The notes under the pieces are model-generated. The model was given only the letters and a program-made list of their open reading frames with translations, made no database searches and was not told the origin of the DNA. A stretch of DNA of 64,000 bases, from NCBI RefSeq assembly GCF_005503355.1, contig NZ_SCMK01000011.1, positions 97,706 to 161,705 on the forward strand, in the 5' to 3' direction. A program made the translations under genes and the position numbers. Source of the DNA: Sphingomonas sp. 1F27F7B. GTDB taxonomy: Bacteria > Pseudomonadota > Alphaproteobacteria > Sphingomonadales > Sphingomonadaceae. How positions within the stretch are numbered: the first letter of the stretch is position 1; the number at the start of each line of letters is the position of its first letter. Below are positions 17,172 through 26,066 of this stretch, piece by piece.

Positions 17172-17402
17172 TTTCCGCCCCCGCTCGATCCGGGATCCGG
17201 GCACCCCCTGATCCAGAGACGCCGAGCAGGCGTTCGAGGCGGCACCCGCCTCTCTACACGTTTGCGATGACATTTTCGCCAGGCCATAGCCATGCGGCGC
17301 TCTTGTCTATTTCGCTTTCCGGCTGGGGGAATCCCCAGCCCGCTCGCCCGCTGCGCCTGCGATAGCGATTGTGTGGATTGCGATCGCAGACCAGCCGATG
17401 CC

Positions 17403-19043
17403 ATGACCGCTCTCGCCGCCCCGACGCGCGCCGCTCCGCTTCTGCAGGCGCCGCCGGCCTTTGCGAGGCGTTCCCGGGCGCCCCTGGCGGTCGCCCGGGG
17501 TTCGCGCCGCCGCGTGTCGCTGACGCGGGCGCAGGCCGAACGGTCGGATGCGCTGATCGAACGGCTGCGCGAGTTGCGGGTCGGCGGCTGCTTCTGGGGT
17601 GCCCGGCCGCCCCTTTCCATGGGCTGCACCGTGGTGCGGTGCCCGGTTGCGGGCGCCCTGACCCTGGCGAGCGATGCCAAGGCCATGCACTGGGCCGATA
17701 CCGAAGCGCTGGGGAGTGGAATCGACCCTTGGCATCTGCTCGACCATGCCGCGCGCGTGATCGCCCCGCACGGCGACACATTCGCGATACTCGCCAGGCT
17801 GCAGGGTGTCCCCACCACTGATTCCGTTACCGGCGAACCGCTGCCGCTAGACCCGGATGCGCGCCGTGCCCTCGCCTGGGAAACGCTTGTCGAGGCCCAC
17901 AGATATCACGAACCCTTCACCGGATCGGAGATATCGGCGGAAGCGGCCATCGACCTGCTCGGCGAATGGCGACGGCATATCGAGGCGACCGCCGGGATCG
18001 GCGTGCAATTCGGGATGCGGCCCTGGAAGCGCGGCCAGATCGATCGTTTCCTCATGGGCGCCGCCCGCGCGCCCCGGCATGCCGGCCGGGGCGCACATGC
18101 GCTGGCCAGGGCGGGCGCGAACAAGAGCGCCATCGCGATATGGCCGTCGCGGGTGCCGCCGGACTTCGAGGCGAGTGCCGCGGCGGCGGGCGTGCCGATG
18201 GCCCGGATCGAGGACGGGTTCCTCCGCTCGCTGGGCCTGGGCGTGCATCTGGTGCCGCCGCAGTCGATCATCATCGACCGCCGGGGAATGCATTACGACC
18301 CAGGCCGGCCCAGCGATCTGGAAGCATTGCTGTCGCAACATCCCTTCCCGCCCGAGCTGCTGCGCCGCGCCGCAGCGCTTCGCGCCGCGATCGTCACCGC
18401 CGGGATCGGCAAATATGGCCGCGCCGACAGGGCGTCGCCGATCGCGCTGCCGCAGGACCGGCGCAACGTCCTGGTGGTCGGCCAGGTCGAGGACGACTGG
18501 TCGGTCCGGATGGGCGATGTTGCGGGCCTGGGCAATTCGGGGCTTGTGAAGCGCGCCCGTGCGCACGCGCCGGATGCATTCCTCCTCTACAAGCCGCATC
18601 CCGACACGCTCTCCGGCCATCGCCGCGGCGCACTCGACCGCGAGGCACGCGGCCTTGCCGACCGGATACTCGACAGGCCGTGCGGACTGGCGCCGCTGCT
18701 GGAGCAGGTCGATGAAGTCCATGTCCTCACTTCGCTGGCCGGGTTCGAGGCATTGCTGCGCGAACGCGCCGTGACGTGCCACGGCGTGCCCTTCTATGCC
18801 GGCTGGGGGCTGACTCGCGACTTCGTGACGGTGCCGCGCCGCACGCGCCGCCTGACGCTCGACGCGCTGGTGGCGGCAACCCTGCTCCTCTACCCGCTCT
18901 ATCTGGACCCGGAGACCGGCCTGCCCTGTTCGGCTGAGCGGCTGGTCGCATGCCTGGCGAGCGCAGTCCCGCGGATATCGCTGCTGAGCCGGCTGCGGCG
19001 GATGGAGGGCAAGATCCGCAACGTGCTGGGGGGGGCGGCATGA
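17403..19043 (+). CDS. kpsC: KpsC-like capsule Kdo-transferase family protein
   Basis: The 546-residue protein matches the C-terminal half of KpsC, which builds the beta-Kdo linker on phosphatidylglycerol for group 2 capsules. Seen from about residue 180: GMRPWKRGQIDRFL, RIEDGFLRSLGLGVHL, IIDRRGMHYDPGRPSDLE, VVGQVEDDWSVRMGD, LYKPHPDTLSGHRRG, VHVLTSLAGFEALLRERAV, GVPFYAGWGLTRDF and LLYPLYLDPETG. KpsC normally has two transferase domains in about 670 residues; here the N-terminal ~180 residues are short and not clearly a full first domain. Start ATG 17403 is favoured over an upstream ATG (17292) that adds an odd Cys-rich leader. Its stop overlaps the next gene (ATGA). Confidence 0.85.
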   Translation: MTALAAPTRAAPLLQAPPAFARRSRAPLAVARGSRRRVSLTRAQAERSDALIERLRELRVGGCFWGARPPLSMGCTVVRCPVAGALTLASDAKAMHWADTEALGSGIDPWHLLDHAARVIAPHGDTFAILARLQGVPTTDSVTGEPLPLDPDARRALAWETLVEAHRYHEPFTGSEISAEAAIDLLGEWRRHIEATAGIGVQFGMRPWKRGQIDRFLMGAARAPRHAGRGAHALARAGANKSAIAIWPSRVPPDFEASAAAAGVPMARIEDGFLRSLGLGVHLVPPQSIIIDRRGMHYDPGRPSDLEALLSQHPFPPELLRRAAALRAAIVTAGIGKYGRADRASPIALPQDRRNVLVVGQVEDDWSVRMGDVAGLGNSGLVKRARAHAPDAFLLYKPHPDTLSGHRRGALDREARGLADRILDRPCGLAPLLEQVDEVHVLTSLAGFEALLRERAVTCHGVPFYAGWGLTRDFVTVPRRTRRLTLDALVAATLLLYPLYLDPETGLPCSAERLVACLASAVPRISLLSRLRRMEGKIRNVLGGAA

Positions 19044-20287
19044 GACGCTGCTTCCTGTTTCTCCAGGGCCCGCCCGGACCTTTTTTCCGGCAGCTCGGCG
19101 CGGCCCTGCGTTGCGCCGGCCACGACGTGCTGCGCGTCAATTTCAACGGCGGCGATCGTCTCGACTGGGGCGCGCCGGCGATCGATTTCCGGCAGCGGGG
19201 CGAGGCCTGGCCGGACGAAGCTGGAGCGCTGATCCGGCAGAACCATGTAACCGACCTGGTGCTGTTCGGGGATTGCCGGCCGCTGCACCGAGCCGCGATA
19301 TCCGCGGCGGCGGAGCGGCAGATCACCGTACACGTGTTCGAGGAGGGCTATGTCCGCCCCGATTGGGTGACGCTCGAGCAGAATGGCGTCAACGGCCATT
19401 CCTCGCTGCCGCGCGATGCCGAATATTATTGCCGGACGGCGATCCACCTCGCGCCCGTGCCGGCGCTCCCGCCAGTCCCGGCCAGCTTCATGCAGCGCGC
19501 CCGCGAGGCTTTCGCTTATTATGGCGCCAGTGCCGCGCTCACTCTCCGGTTCCCCCGGTACCGCTCGCATCGTCCCTTTCCGAGCACGGCGGAGGCAGCA
19601 GGCTGGCTGCGCCGATTTGCGCGGCATCCCCTTGTCCGGTGGCGGAGCCGGGCGGTGCGCCGCGCCCTCGCATCATCCTATTTCGTCGTGCCGCTGCAAC
19701 TCGATTCCGACCATCAGCTACGCGTCCACTCGCCGTTCGAAGGCATGGAGAGCGCCATCCGCGCCATCCTGGCCTCCTTCGCCGGGCACGCGCCCGACGG
19801 GCCGATGCTGGTGTTCAAGGAACATCCGCTCGACAATGGGCTGCGTTACTGGCGCAAGCGGATCGAAGCCCAGGCGCTTGCCCTCGGCATCGCCGATCGG
19901 GTCCGCTATCTCGAACATGCCGACATCGCGCCGCTCGTCGCTCATGCGCGCGGCGTGGTGACCGTGAACAGCACGACCGGAACGCTGGCACTGGCGGCGG
20001 GCGTTCCAGTGAAGGTGCTGGGCCGCGCCGTCTATGACGTGCCCGGCATCACGCACCAGGGCCCTCTCGACGGCTTCTGGGAGGCGCCCGGCAGGCCGCA
20101 GGTCGAGATCTATGCCGCGTTTCGCCGGGTGCTCGCACATCGCTGCCTGCTCCGGGGCAGCTTCAGCAGCCGTGAAGGACGGGCGCTGCTGATCGAACCG
20201 GCGGTCACGCGGATGCTCGCAGCGGGCACCACGGGCGATGCGGTGCGCGCCGTCGAGGCCGGCAAGCCGGTGCGGGCGCTCACATGA
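19040..20287 (+). CDS. kpsS: KpsS-like capsule polysaccharide biosynthesis protein
   Basis: The 415-residue protein starts with FLFLQGPPGPFFRQLGAAL, the KpsS signature, followed by VFEEGYVRPDWVTLE, SYFVVPLQLDSDHQLRVHS, LVFKEHPLDNGLRYW and TVNSTTGTLALAAGVPVKV. KpsS adds the first Kdo to phosphatidylglycerol at the inner face of the cytoplasmic membrane, initiating the linker that KpsC extends. The start codon overlaps the kpsC stop, and its own stop overlaps the next gene (both ATGA), so kpsC, kpsS and the following glycosyltransferase are one coupled operon. Confidence 0.93.
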   Translation: MRRCFLFLQGPPGPFFRQLGAALRCAGHDVLRVNFNGGDRLDWGAPAIDFRQRGEAWPDEAGALIRQNHVTDLVLFGDCRPLHRAAISAAAERQITVHVFEEGYVRPDWVTLEQNGVNGHSSLPRDAEYYCRTAIHLAPVPALPPVPASFMQRAREAFAYYGASAALTLRFPRYRSHRPFPSTAEAAGWLRRFARHPLVRWRSRAVRRALASSYFVVPLQLDSDHQLRVHSPFEGMESAIRAILASFAGHAPDGPMLVFKEHPLDNGLRYWRKRIEAQALALGIADRVRYLEHADIAPLVAHARGVVTVNSTTGTLALAAGVPVKVLGRAVYDVPGITHQGPLDGFWEAPGRPQVEIYAAFRRVLAHRCLLRGSFSSREGRALLIEPAVTRMLAAGTTGDAVRAVEAGKPVRALT

Positions 20288-21549
20288 AGCCCCGGCCCTT
20301 CGCTGATCCGACAGCCTGCGCGGCCGTCCCGCCGCCACCGGTTCGATCGATCGAACCGGAGATCGTCCTCGATCTCACCCGCCTCCTGTCACGCGTGCGG
20401 CACCCAACCCCGACCGGCGTCGATCGGGTGGAGATGCACTATGCCCGCACCTTGCTGGCGCGCGTGCCCGAACGGCTCCAATTCGCTGCGACTCATCCGC
20501 TCGGCCGCTATGGCCGGCTCGATCCCGGCAATGTCCTCCGCTTCCTCGACGCCACCGAGAGGCGCTGGCGCGAAATCGGGGAAAGGGAGACCCGCGGTGC
20601 GGCCTGGCGGCATCTGATCAAGGCCCTGGCCGGCCTGCGGCCGCAACGGATCGCACCGGCCACGCGGCCACGCATCCTGTTGCAGGTCTCGCCCAGCGCG
20701 CTCGATAAGCCAGCCAGGGTCGCGGCGCGGCTGCGCCGTGAGGATGCCAGGCTGGTCTGCCTGATCCACGACCTCATCCCGATCGCCGAACCCGGCTTCG
20801 CACGCCAGGATGGCCCGCGTCGCCATGCCCGGCGGATGATCGGCGTAGCGCGTCACGCGCATGGGGTGATTGCCAATTCGCACGCCACTGCAGCCACGCT
20901 GACCAGCTATCTGGGCGCCATCGGCGAACCGGTGCCGCGCGTCCTCGTGAATCCGCTGGGCGCCGCTCGCTTCGTGTCGGATCCGCCGCCGCTCGACGGC
21001 CCCTATTTCCTCTGCCTGGGCACGATCGAGCCGCGCAAGAACCATCTCCTGCTGCTGCACCTGTGGCGACAGCTTGCCGAGGAGGCGGACGGACATCCGA
21101 TACCCAGGCTCGTCCTTATCGGGCGGCGCGGCTGGGAAAATCAGAACACCTTCAATCTGCTCGACCGGTGCCCGCGCCTGCGCCCGCATGTCCAGGAGCT
21201 CGGACGGGTTTCCGATCGCACGCTGTCGGCCTGGCTCGGCGGAGCATCGGCATTGCTGATGCCCTCCTTCGCCGAGGGTTTCGGGCTGCCCGTGGCCGAG
21301 GCGCTCGCGGCCGGAACTCCGGTCATCGCCAGCGACCTGCCCGCGCATCGCGAGGCTGGCGGCGAGGTGCCGGATTATCTCGACCCGCTCGACGGCCCCG
21401 GATGGCGCCGGCGCATTCTCGACTATGCCGATCCCGGCTCCCCCGCACGCCGCGCCCAGCTGGCGCGCATGCGCGGGGTCCTTCCCCGGACTTGGGAGAA
21501 TCACGTCGAACGCGCATTGGCCTTCGCGGACGAGGTCGCACGATCATGA
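20284..21549 (+). CDS. GT4-family glycosyltransferase (capsule cluster)
   Basis: The 421-residue GT-B glycosyltransferase shows the N-terminal VLDLTRLLSRVRHPTPTGVD typical of capsule/O-antigen GT4 enzymes, CLIHDLIPI, a second-domain GPYFLCLGTIEPRKNHLLLL, RLVLIGRRGWEN, and the nucleotide-sugar-binding FAEGFGLPVAEALAAGTPVI (E-x7-E). It would add a sugar from a nucleotide donor to the growing capsule in the cytoplasm; donor and linkage cannot be read. ATGA overlaps tie it to kpsS upstream and kpsM downstream. Confidence 0.88.
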   Translation: MKPRPFADPTACAAVPPPPVRSIEPEIVLDLTRLLSRVRHPTPTGVDRVEMHYARTLLARVPERLQFAATHPLGRYGRLDPGNVLRFLDATERRWREIGERETRGAAWRHLIKALAGLRPQRIAPATRPRILLQVSPSALDKPARVAARLRREDARLVCLIHDLIPIAEPGFARQDGPRRHARRMIGVARHAHGVIANSHATAATLTSYLGAIGEPVPRVLVNPLGAARFVSDPPPLDGPYFLCLGTIEPRKNHLLLLHLWRQLAEEADGHPIPRLVLIGRRGWENQNTFNLLDRCPRLRPHVQELGRVSDRTLSAWLGGASALLMPSFAEGFGLPVAEALAAGTPVIASDLPAHREAGGEVPDYLDPLDGPGWRRRILDYADPGSPARRAQLARMRGVLPRTWENHVERALAFADEVARS

Positions 21550-22355
21550 TCGCCATTGGCGATCTCAGCGGACCGGCCCGGTATTTCCGGGGGCTGGAGG
21601 TGCAGGGCGCCGTGCTGGGCGCACTGATCATGCGCGAGCTGCACACGCGCTACGGACGCGAGAATATCGGCTACGCCTGGCTGCTCGTCGAACCGATGCT
21701 GCTCGCCGCCTCGGTCGCCGCGCTGCACGGGAAGGAAAGCCCACACGGGGGAAGCGACCTGTACCCGGTGCCCTTCGCGCTGGGCGGCTATTGCATGTTC
21801 ATGCTCTTTCGCTCGGTGATCTCGCGCGCGGAGTCTGCGCTGGAGGCAAACAAGCCGCTGCTGTTCCACCGGATGGTGACGATCTTCGACCTGCTCGCCG
21901 CGCGCATGCTGCTCGAAGCCGCATCGTCGCTGCTCGCGCTCGTCGTGCTGCTGAGCCTCTCCTGGGCGCTGGGCTTCGGAGGTCTGCCCGCGTCGCCGCT
22001 GACGATGCTGGCGGCCTTTGGCTTCATGGCCTGGTTCTCCTTCGCGCTGGCCATGCCGGTGTGCGCCGCCGCCCATTTCAGCAAGGCGGCGGGCAAGTTC
22101 GTCCATCCGCTGGTCTATCTGGCAATGCCGATCTCCGGCACCTTCTTCCTGCTCGAATGGCTGCCTGAACCCTATCGGGGCATGCTGGCCTGGTTCCCGC
22201 TCAACCAGATCTTCGAGCTGTTCCACACCGGCCAGTTCGCCTCGGTCCGCAGCCCCTATTTCGACCTGATCTATCTCAGCTTCTGGTGCCTTGGCCTCAC
22301 ATTGCTGGGGCTGATCTCGATCCGCATCGTCCGCAAACATGTTCATCTGAGTTGA
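21546..22355 (+). CDS. kpsM: Capsule ABC transporter permease KpsM
   Basis: The 269-residue membrane protein of the ABC-2 polysaccharide exporter family has an amphipathic start (ALIMRELHTRYGRENIGYAW) typical of KpsM/CtrC, then about six hydrophobic segments, and the late FPLNQIFELFHTGQF and ISIRIVRKHVHL. With the ATPase KpsT it moves the finished lipid-linked polysaccharide across the inner membrane. The ATG overlaps the upstream stop (ATGA). The partner kpsT is not adjacent: it is 6.6 kb downstream, beyond two large fusion genes and a reversed gene. Confidence 0.92.
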   Translation: MIAIGDLSGPARYFRGLEVQGAVLGALIMRELHTRYGRENIGYAWLLVEPMLLAASVAALHGKESPHGGSDLYPVPFALGGYCMFMLFRSVISRAESALEANKPLLFHRMVTIFDLLAARMLLEAASSLLALVVLLSLSWALGFGGLPASPLTMLAAFGFMAWFSFALAMPVCAAAHFSKAAGKFVHPLVYLAMPISGTFFLLEWLPEPYRGMLAWFPLNQIFELFHTGQFASVRSPYFDLIYLSFWCLGLTLLGLISIRIVRKHVHLS

Positions 22356-22359
22356 TCCC

Positions 22360-23607
22360 ATGGCAACGATCCCGCTTCCTTCGCCCGGGCATGAGGCCGA
22401 CTTCGCCGCACCGCCGGCCGCAGCGCCTTCCGGAGAACCCGCCGCACTCTTCCAACGCGAGCCGGCGCACGCGCTGCACGGCTTCGAACAAGCGGCGCCG
22501 AACGGATCCGAACCCTGGCGCAAGCGGCTGGCGTGGCTGCGGAACCTGGCCTTGCTCGTGCTGCTGCCCACGCTCGCCGTGGCGATCTTCGAATATGGCA
22601 TCGTCGCGAACCAATATGAATCCGAAACCCATTTCGTGATCCGGACCGCCGGCCAGAGCGGCTCCACCAATTCCGGGCTCGGGCAACTGCTCGGTCTGGA
22701 TCCCAATCCGACCGCAGCGGACAGCCAGACAGTCGTCGACTATCTGCTCTCGCACGACGCGGTTGCCAGCCTGGAACGCACGATCGGGTTGCGGGCGATG
22801 TTCCGCCGGCCCGAAGCGGATCCCTTCTCCCGCCTCGGCGCCGACGCGCCGCCCGAGACGCTGCTGCGCTATTATCGCGAGATGGTGCATGTCGATACCA
22901 GCCGCGAGGCCGGGATCACCCGCGTCGGCGTCCGGGGATTCAGGCCCGCGGATGCGCAGCGGCTGGCGGAGGCCTTGCTGGTCATCGGCGAGCGGCGTGT
23001 GAACGAGTTCAACAAGCGGCTTCTGGCGAACCGCCTGGCCGCGGCCCGCGAGGCACTGCAGGCCGCGGAAGCCGGCGTCAACGACACCCAGGCCGCATTG
23101 GGCGGCCTGCGCCAGTCGGCACGCGACATCGACCCGGAGCGCACCGGCGCGGCACGCATCGCGATGGTGACGCAGATGCAGGGCGACCTCGCCCAGGCCC
23201 GTGCCCGGCTCGCCGGCATGGCCGCCGCGGTGCGACCCGACAGCCCGCAATATGTCGCCCAGGCGGCACAGGTCCGAGCACTCGAGCAACAGGTCGGCGC
23301 TGCCCAGGCCAGCCTTACCGGTTCGGCACAGGCGACCGCAAACGGGCTGGGACGATTCGAAGGCATACGGTTTCGCCAGGAGCTCGCGGCGAAACGCTAC
23401 GAAGCCGCGACCGCGGCGCTCGATACCGCGCGCGAGCAGGCGCTGCGCCAGCAACTCTACCTGGTGCGGATCGTCGAACCCAATCTGCCGGCCAAGGCGC
23501 TCTACCCCAAGCGCCTCAAGCTGGTCGCCACCGTCTTCTTCGCCCTGCTGCTGATCTACGCGATCGGCTGGCTGATCCTCGCCGGCGTTCGGGAGCATGC
23601 CGCATGA
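22360..23607 (+). CDS. kpsE: Capsule export inner-membrane/periplasmic protein KpsE (PCP type)
   Basis: The 415-residue polysaccharide co-polymerase-like protein has a Pro/Ala-rich cytoplasmic tail, a first transmembrane helix (~62-82: LALLVLLPTLAVAIFEYGIV), a large periplasmic part with YESETHFVIRTA and predicted coiled coils (~205-330), and a second transmembrane helix near the C-terminus (~385-407). The PNLPAKALYPKRLK before that helix is the usual KpsE/CtrB/BexC motif. It bridges the ABC transporter and the outer-membrane channel. It follows kpsM by 4 bp and overlaps the next gene by ATGA. Confidence 0.92.
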   Translation: MATIPLPSPGHEADFAAPPAAAPSGEPAALFQREPAHALHGFEQAAPNGSEPWRKRLAWLRNLALLVLLPTLAVAIFEYGIVANQYESETHFVIRTAGQSGSTNSGLGQLLGLDPNPTAADSQTVVDYLLSHDAVASLERTIGLRAMFRRPEADPFSRLGADAPPETLLRYYREMVHVDTSREAGITRVGVRGFRPADAQRLAEALLVIGERRVNEFNKRLLANRLAAAREALQAAEAGVNDTQAALGGLRQSARDIDPERTGAARIAMVTQMQGDLAQARARLAGMAAAVRPDSPQYVAQAAQVRALEQQVGAAQASLTGSAQATANGLGRFEGIRFRQELAAKRYEAATAALDTAREQALRQQLYLVRIVEPNLPAKALYPKRLKLVATVFFALLLIYAIGWLILAGVREHAA

Positions 23608-26066
23608 CCACCGACCTGATGATCAACCTCCCGCTCAAGCTGCGCAGATCGGCCGGCATAGCCGTGACGCCGCAGGTTCACCGAATGATCGTGACCGGCA
23701 ACAAGGCACGCGACGCCCAAGACTGGCCGGCAGCGGCATCCGCCTATCGCGACGCGCTCGAGGCCGATCCCTCGCTGTCCCATATCTGGGTCCAGCTGGG
23801 CCATGCCCTGAAGGAACAGCGCGATCTCGAGGCTGCGCAGGCCGCCTATCGGATGGCGACGGACGCTTCTCCGCATGCCGCCGATCCCTGGCTCCATCTG
23901 GGGCATCTCCACAAGGAACGCGGAGATCGGGCAGCGGCCAATCGGAGCTATATGCGCGCGCTCCGGCAAGAGCCCGCCAATCCCGACGCGCTGCGCGAAA
24001 TGGGGCAGCTCCTCGGCAGTGGCGACAGCGCCCAGATGCGCGAGCTGATCGCGACGCTCGACACGGGCACCCTGGTTTCCGGGGCCGGAAATATGAATGC
24101 GTCCGAAACCGGGGACGTCGAGCGCTCCCTGCGCCAGATCGACGCCTTCCTCGGCAACCTGCCCGAGCAGGATCGGAATATCGCCCGCGACCAGATGCAG
24201 GCGCTCACCGCGCTCATCCGCGGCGCGGAACCCGAAGTGCCCACCGGCGAGGCGCGGGGCTCGGCCGTCGCACCGGCACTGGTGTTCGACGTCTCGGACC
24301 TGATCTCCTATTTTCGCAACGCCCGGCTGCCGACCGGCATCCAGCGCGTGCAGATCGAAGTGATCGGCAGCGCGCTTCGCCTCGACGGTTTCCGCGTCCA
24401 TATCTGCGCCTTCCTCGAATCGCGGGACGACTGGCTGGAGATCCCCGCGGCCAGCTTCACCGCACTCGCCGAGCTCAGCCTGAGCGGCGGCGATCGCGGC
24501 GCCCCGGAATGGATCGCGGCTCTCGCCAGATTGCACCTGCGACTGGCCACCGCCGAGCCGATCGAGATGCCCTACCGGGCCTATCTGATCAATCTCGGCA
24601 CCTCCTGGTGGCTGCAGAACTATTTCCTCTTCGTCCGCCAGGCCAAGGTGCTGCGCGGCGTGCGCTATGTTCCCTTCGTCCATGACCTCATCCCGGTCAT
24701 CGCGGGCGAGCATTGCGTGAAGGAGCTGACTCAGGACTTCGTCAGCTGGGCGATCGGCGCATTCGAACACGCCGACCATTTCCTGGTGAATTCGGAATCG
24801 ACCAAGCGCGACCTGATGCAGGTCGCGGCGATGCTCGATCATCCGGTCGCGCCCGAGGATGTCGCCGTGATCCGTCTCGACGGCGATTGCCGGAAATCGG
24901 ATACGACACCGCTTCCCGTGCAGCAGCTCGGCCGCCGGGGGCTCACGCCCGGCGGCTATGTGTTGTTTGTCTCGACGATCGAATCGCGCAAGAACCATCT
25001 GGCCGCGTTCCAGGCCTGGATCACGCTGCTCAAGCGGTATGGATCGAACGGCGTCCCGAAACTGGTCTGCGTCGGCAACCGGGGCTGGCTCAACGACGCG
25101 GTCTATGCACGACTCGAGAGCCATCCGGGCTTGCGCGACCAAGTCGTGATGCTCTCCGGCCTGTCGGATGCCGAGCTGGAGCGGCTCTATCGATCCTGCC
25201 TCTTCACGCTCTATCCAAGCCAATATGAAGGCTGGGGCCTGCCGGTGACCGAGTCACTGTGCCACGGCAAGGTCCCGCTGATTTCCGACGCCGCGTCGCT
25301 GCCCGAAGCAGGCGGGGACCACGCCGTCTATTTCCCCTCGGGCAATATCGATGCGCTGGTCGAAGCGCTCGACCGGCTGATCCGTGAGAAAGGCTATCGC
25401 GAGGCACTCGAACAGCACATTGCCGAGACCTTCAGACCCCGGCCCTGGAGCGCAATCGCAGCTGATATCGCCGGCGCGGCGCGGCACTGGGCGGCGGACG
25501 AAGCGGAGACGCCCGCGCCGGTTCCGGTTGCGCGGCTGGGCGCCTGGCACCCGCTGGAGCGCAACTATGCCACTACCCTGTGGCGGGGCATGCGCTCCGC
25601 CGAGATCTTCCGCGCCGGCGATGGCTGGTGGGGGCCGGACGACTGGGGATGCTGGACCAAGCCGCAGGGCGGAAGGCTCGAGATCGGCACCGACGCTCCC
25701 GGCGTGTCCATGCGGCTGTGCCTGCGGCTCCACGGGGTTCCGGGCCGCGACGTGCGCTTCGCGATCGGCACGGCCGACCCCGCCCGGAGCGTCGAAGGCA
25801 TATTGAAGCCGGGCGAGTTCAAATGGGTGACGATGACGCTCCTGCCCGACCCGGCCGGCGTCATCCGCCTGAACATCGCCGGCAATGCGAGCCTCGACCT
25901 CGCCGAAGTGACCGCGGGCGGCGATCCGCGCGTGGTCTCGGTCGGCGTCGCCGGATTCTTCCTTTGCGCGGCGAATGACGGCCAGGCGCGGCTCGATTTC
26001 CTGGAGGCCATGACGCTGGGAACGCTCGAGCACTTGGCATTCGGCCGGCGGGTACCCGACGTTTGA
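23604..26066 (+). CDS. TPR - GT4 glycosyltransferase - beta-sandwich fusion protein
   Basis: The 820-residue protein has three parts. Residues ~30-140 are tetratricopeptide repeats (AYRDALEADPSLSHIWVQLG, AYRMATDASPHAADPWLHLG). Residues ~225-600 are a GT4 glycosyltransferase: PTGIQRVQIEV, FVHDLIPVI, GYVLFVSTIESRKNHLAAFQ, and the E-x7-E site in YPSQYEGWGLPVTESLCHG. The last ~200 residues (from LERNYATTLWRGM, with GWWGPDDWGCWTKP) look like a beta-rich appended domain found on some capsule enzymes, possibly carbohydrate-binding. It probably extends the capsule, with TPRs giving protein contacts. ATGA overlap with kpsE, TTGA overlap with the next gene. Confidence 0.82.
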   Translation: MTTDLMINLPLKLRRSAGIAVTPQVHRMIVTGNKARDAQDWPAAASAYRDALEADPSLSHIWVQLGHALKEQRDLEAAQAAYRMATDASPHAADPWLHLGHLHKERGDRAAANRSYMRALRQEPANPDALREMGQLLGSGDSAQMRELIATLDTGTLVSGAGNMNASETGDVERSLRQIDAFLGNLPEQDRNIARDQMQALTALIRGAEPEVPTGEARGSAVAPALVFDVSDLISYFRNARLPTGIQRVQIEVIGSALRLDGFRVHICAFLESRDDWLEIPAASFTALAELSLSGGDRGAPEWIAALARLHLRLATAEPIEMPYRAYLINLGTSWWLQNYFLFVRQAKVLRGVRYVPFVHDLIPVIAGEHCVKELTQDFVSWAIGAFEHADHFLVNSESTKRDLMQVAAMLDHPVAPEDVAVIRLDGDCRKSDTTPLPVQQLGRRGLTPGGYVLFVSTIESRKNHLAAFQAWITLLKRYGSNGVPKLVCVGNRGWLNDAVYARLESHPGLRDQVVMLSGLSDAELERLYRSCLFTLYPSQYEGWGLPVTESLCHGKVPLISDAASLPEAGGDHAVYFPSGNIDALVEALDRLIREKGYREALEQHIAETFRPRPWSAIAADIAGAARHWAADEAETPAPVPVARLGAWHPLERNYATTLWRGMRSAEIFRAGDGWWGPDDWGCWTKPQGGRLEIGTDAPGVSMRLCLRLHGVPGRDVRFAIGTADPARSVEGILKPGEFKWVTMTLLPDPAGVIRLNIAGNASLDLAEVTAGGDPRVVSVGVAGFFLCAANDGQARLDFLEAMTLGTLEHLAFGRRVPDV

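Noticed and set aside
16921..17172. N-terminal extension of the sigma factor through the tRNA region
   Set aside because: The frame stays open only because of GC content and would run antisense through tRNA-Trp; the conserved sigma domain starts at 16920.
17292..17402. An upstream ATG (17292) giving KpsC a 37-residue Cys-rich leader
   Set aside because: The leader has no signal-peptide character and no family similarity; 17403 gives a sensible length.
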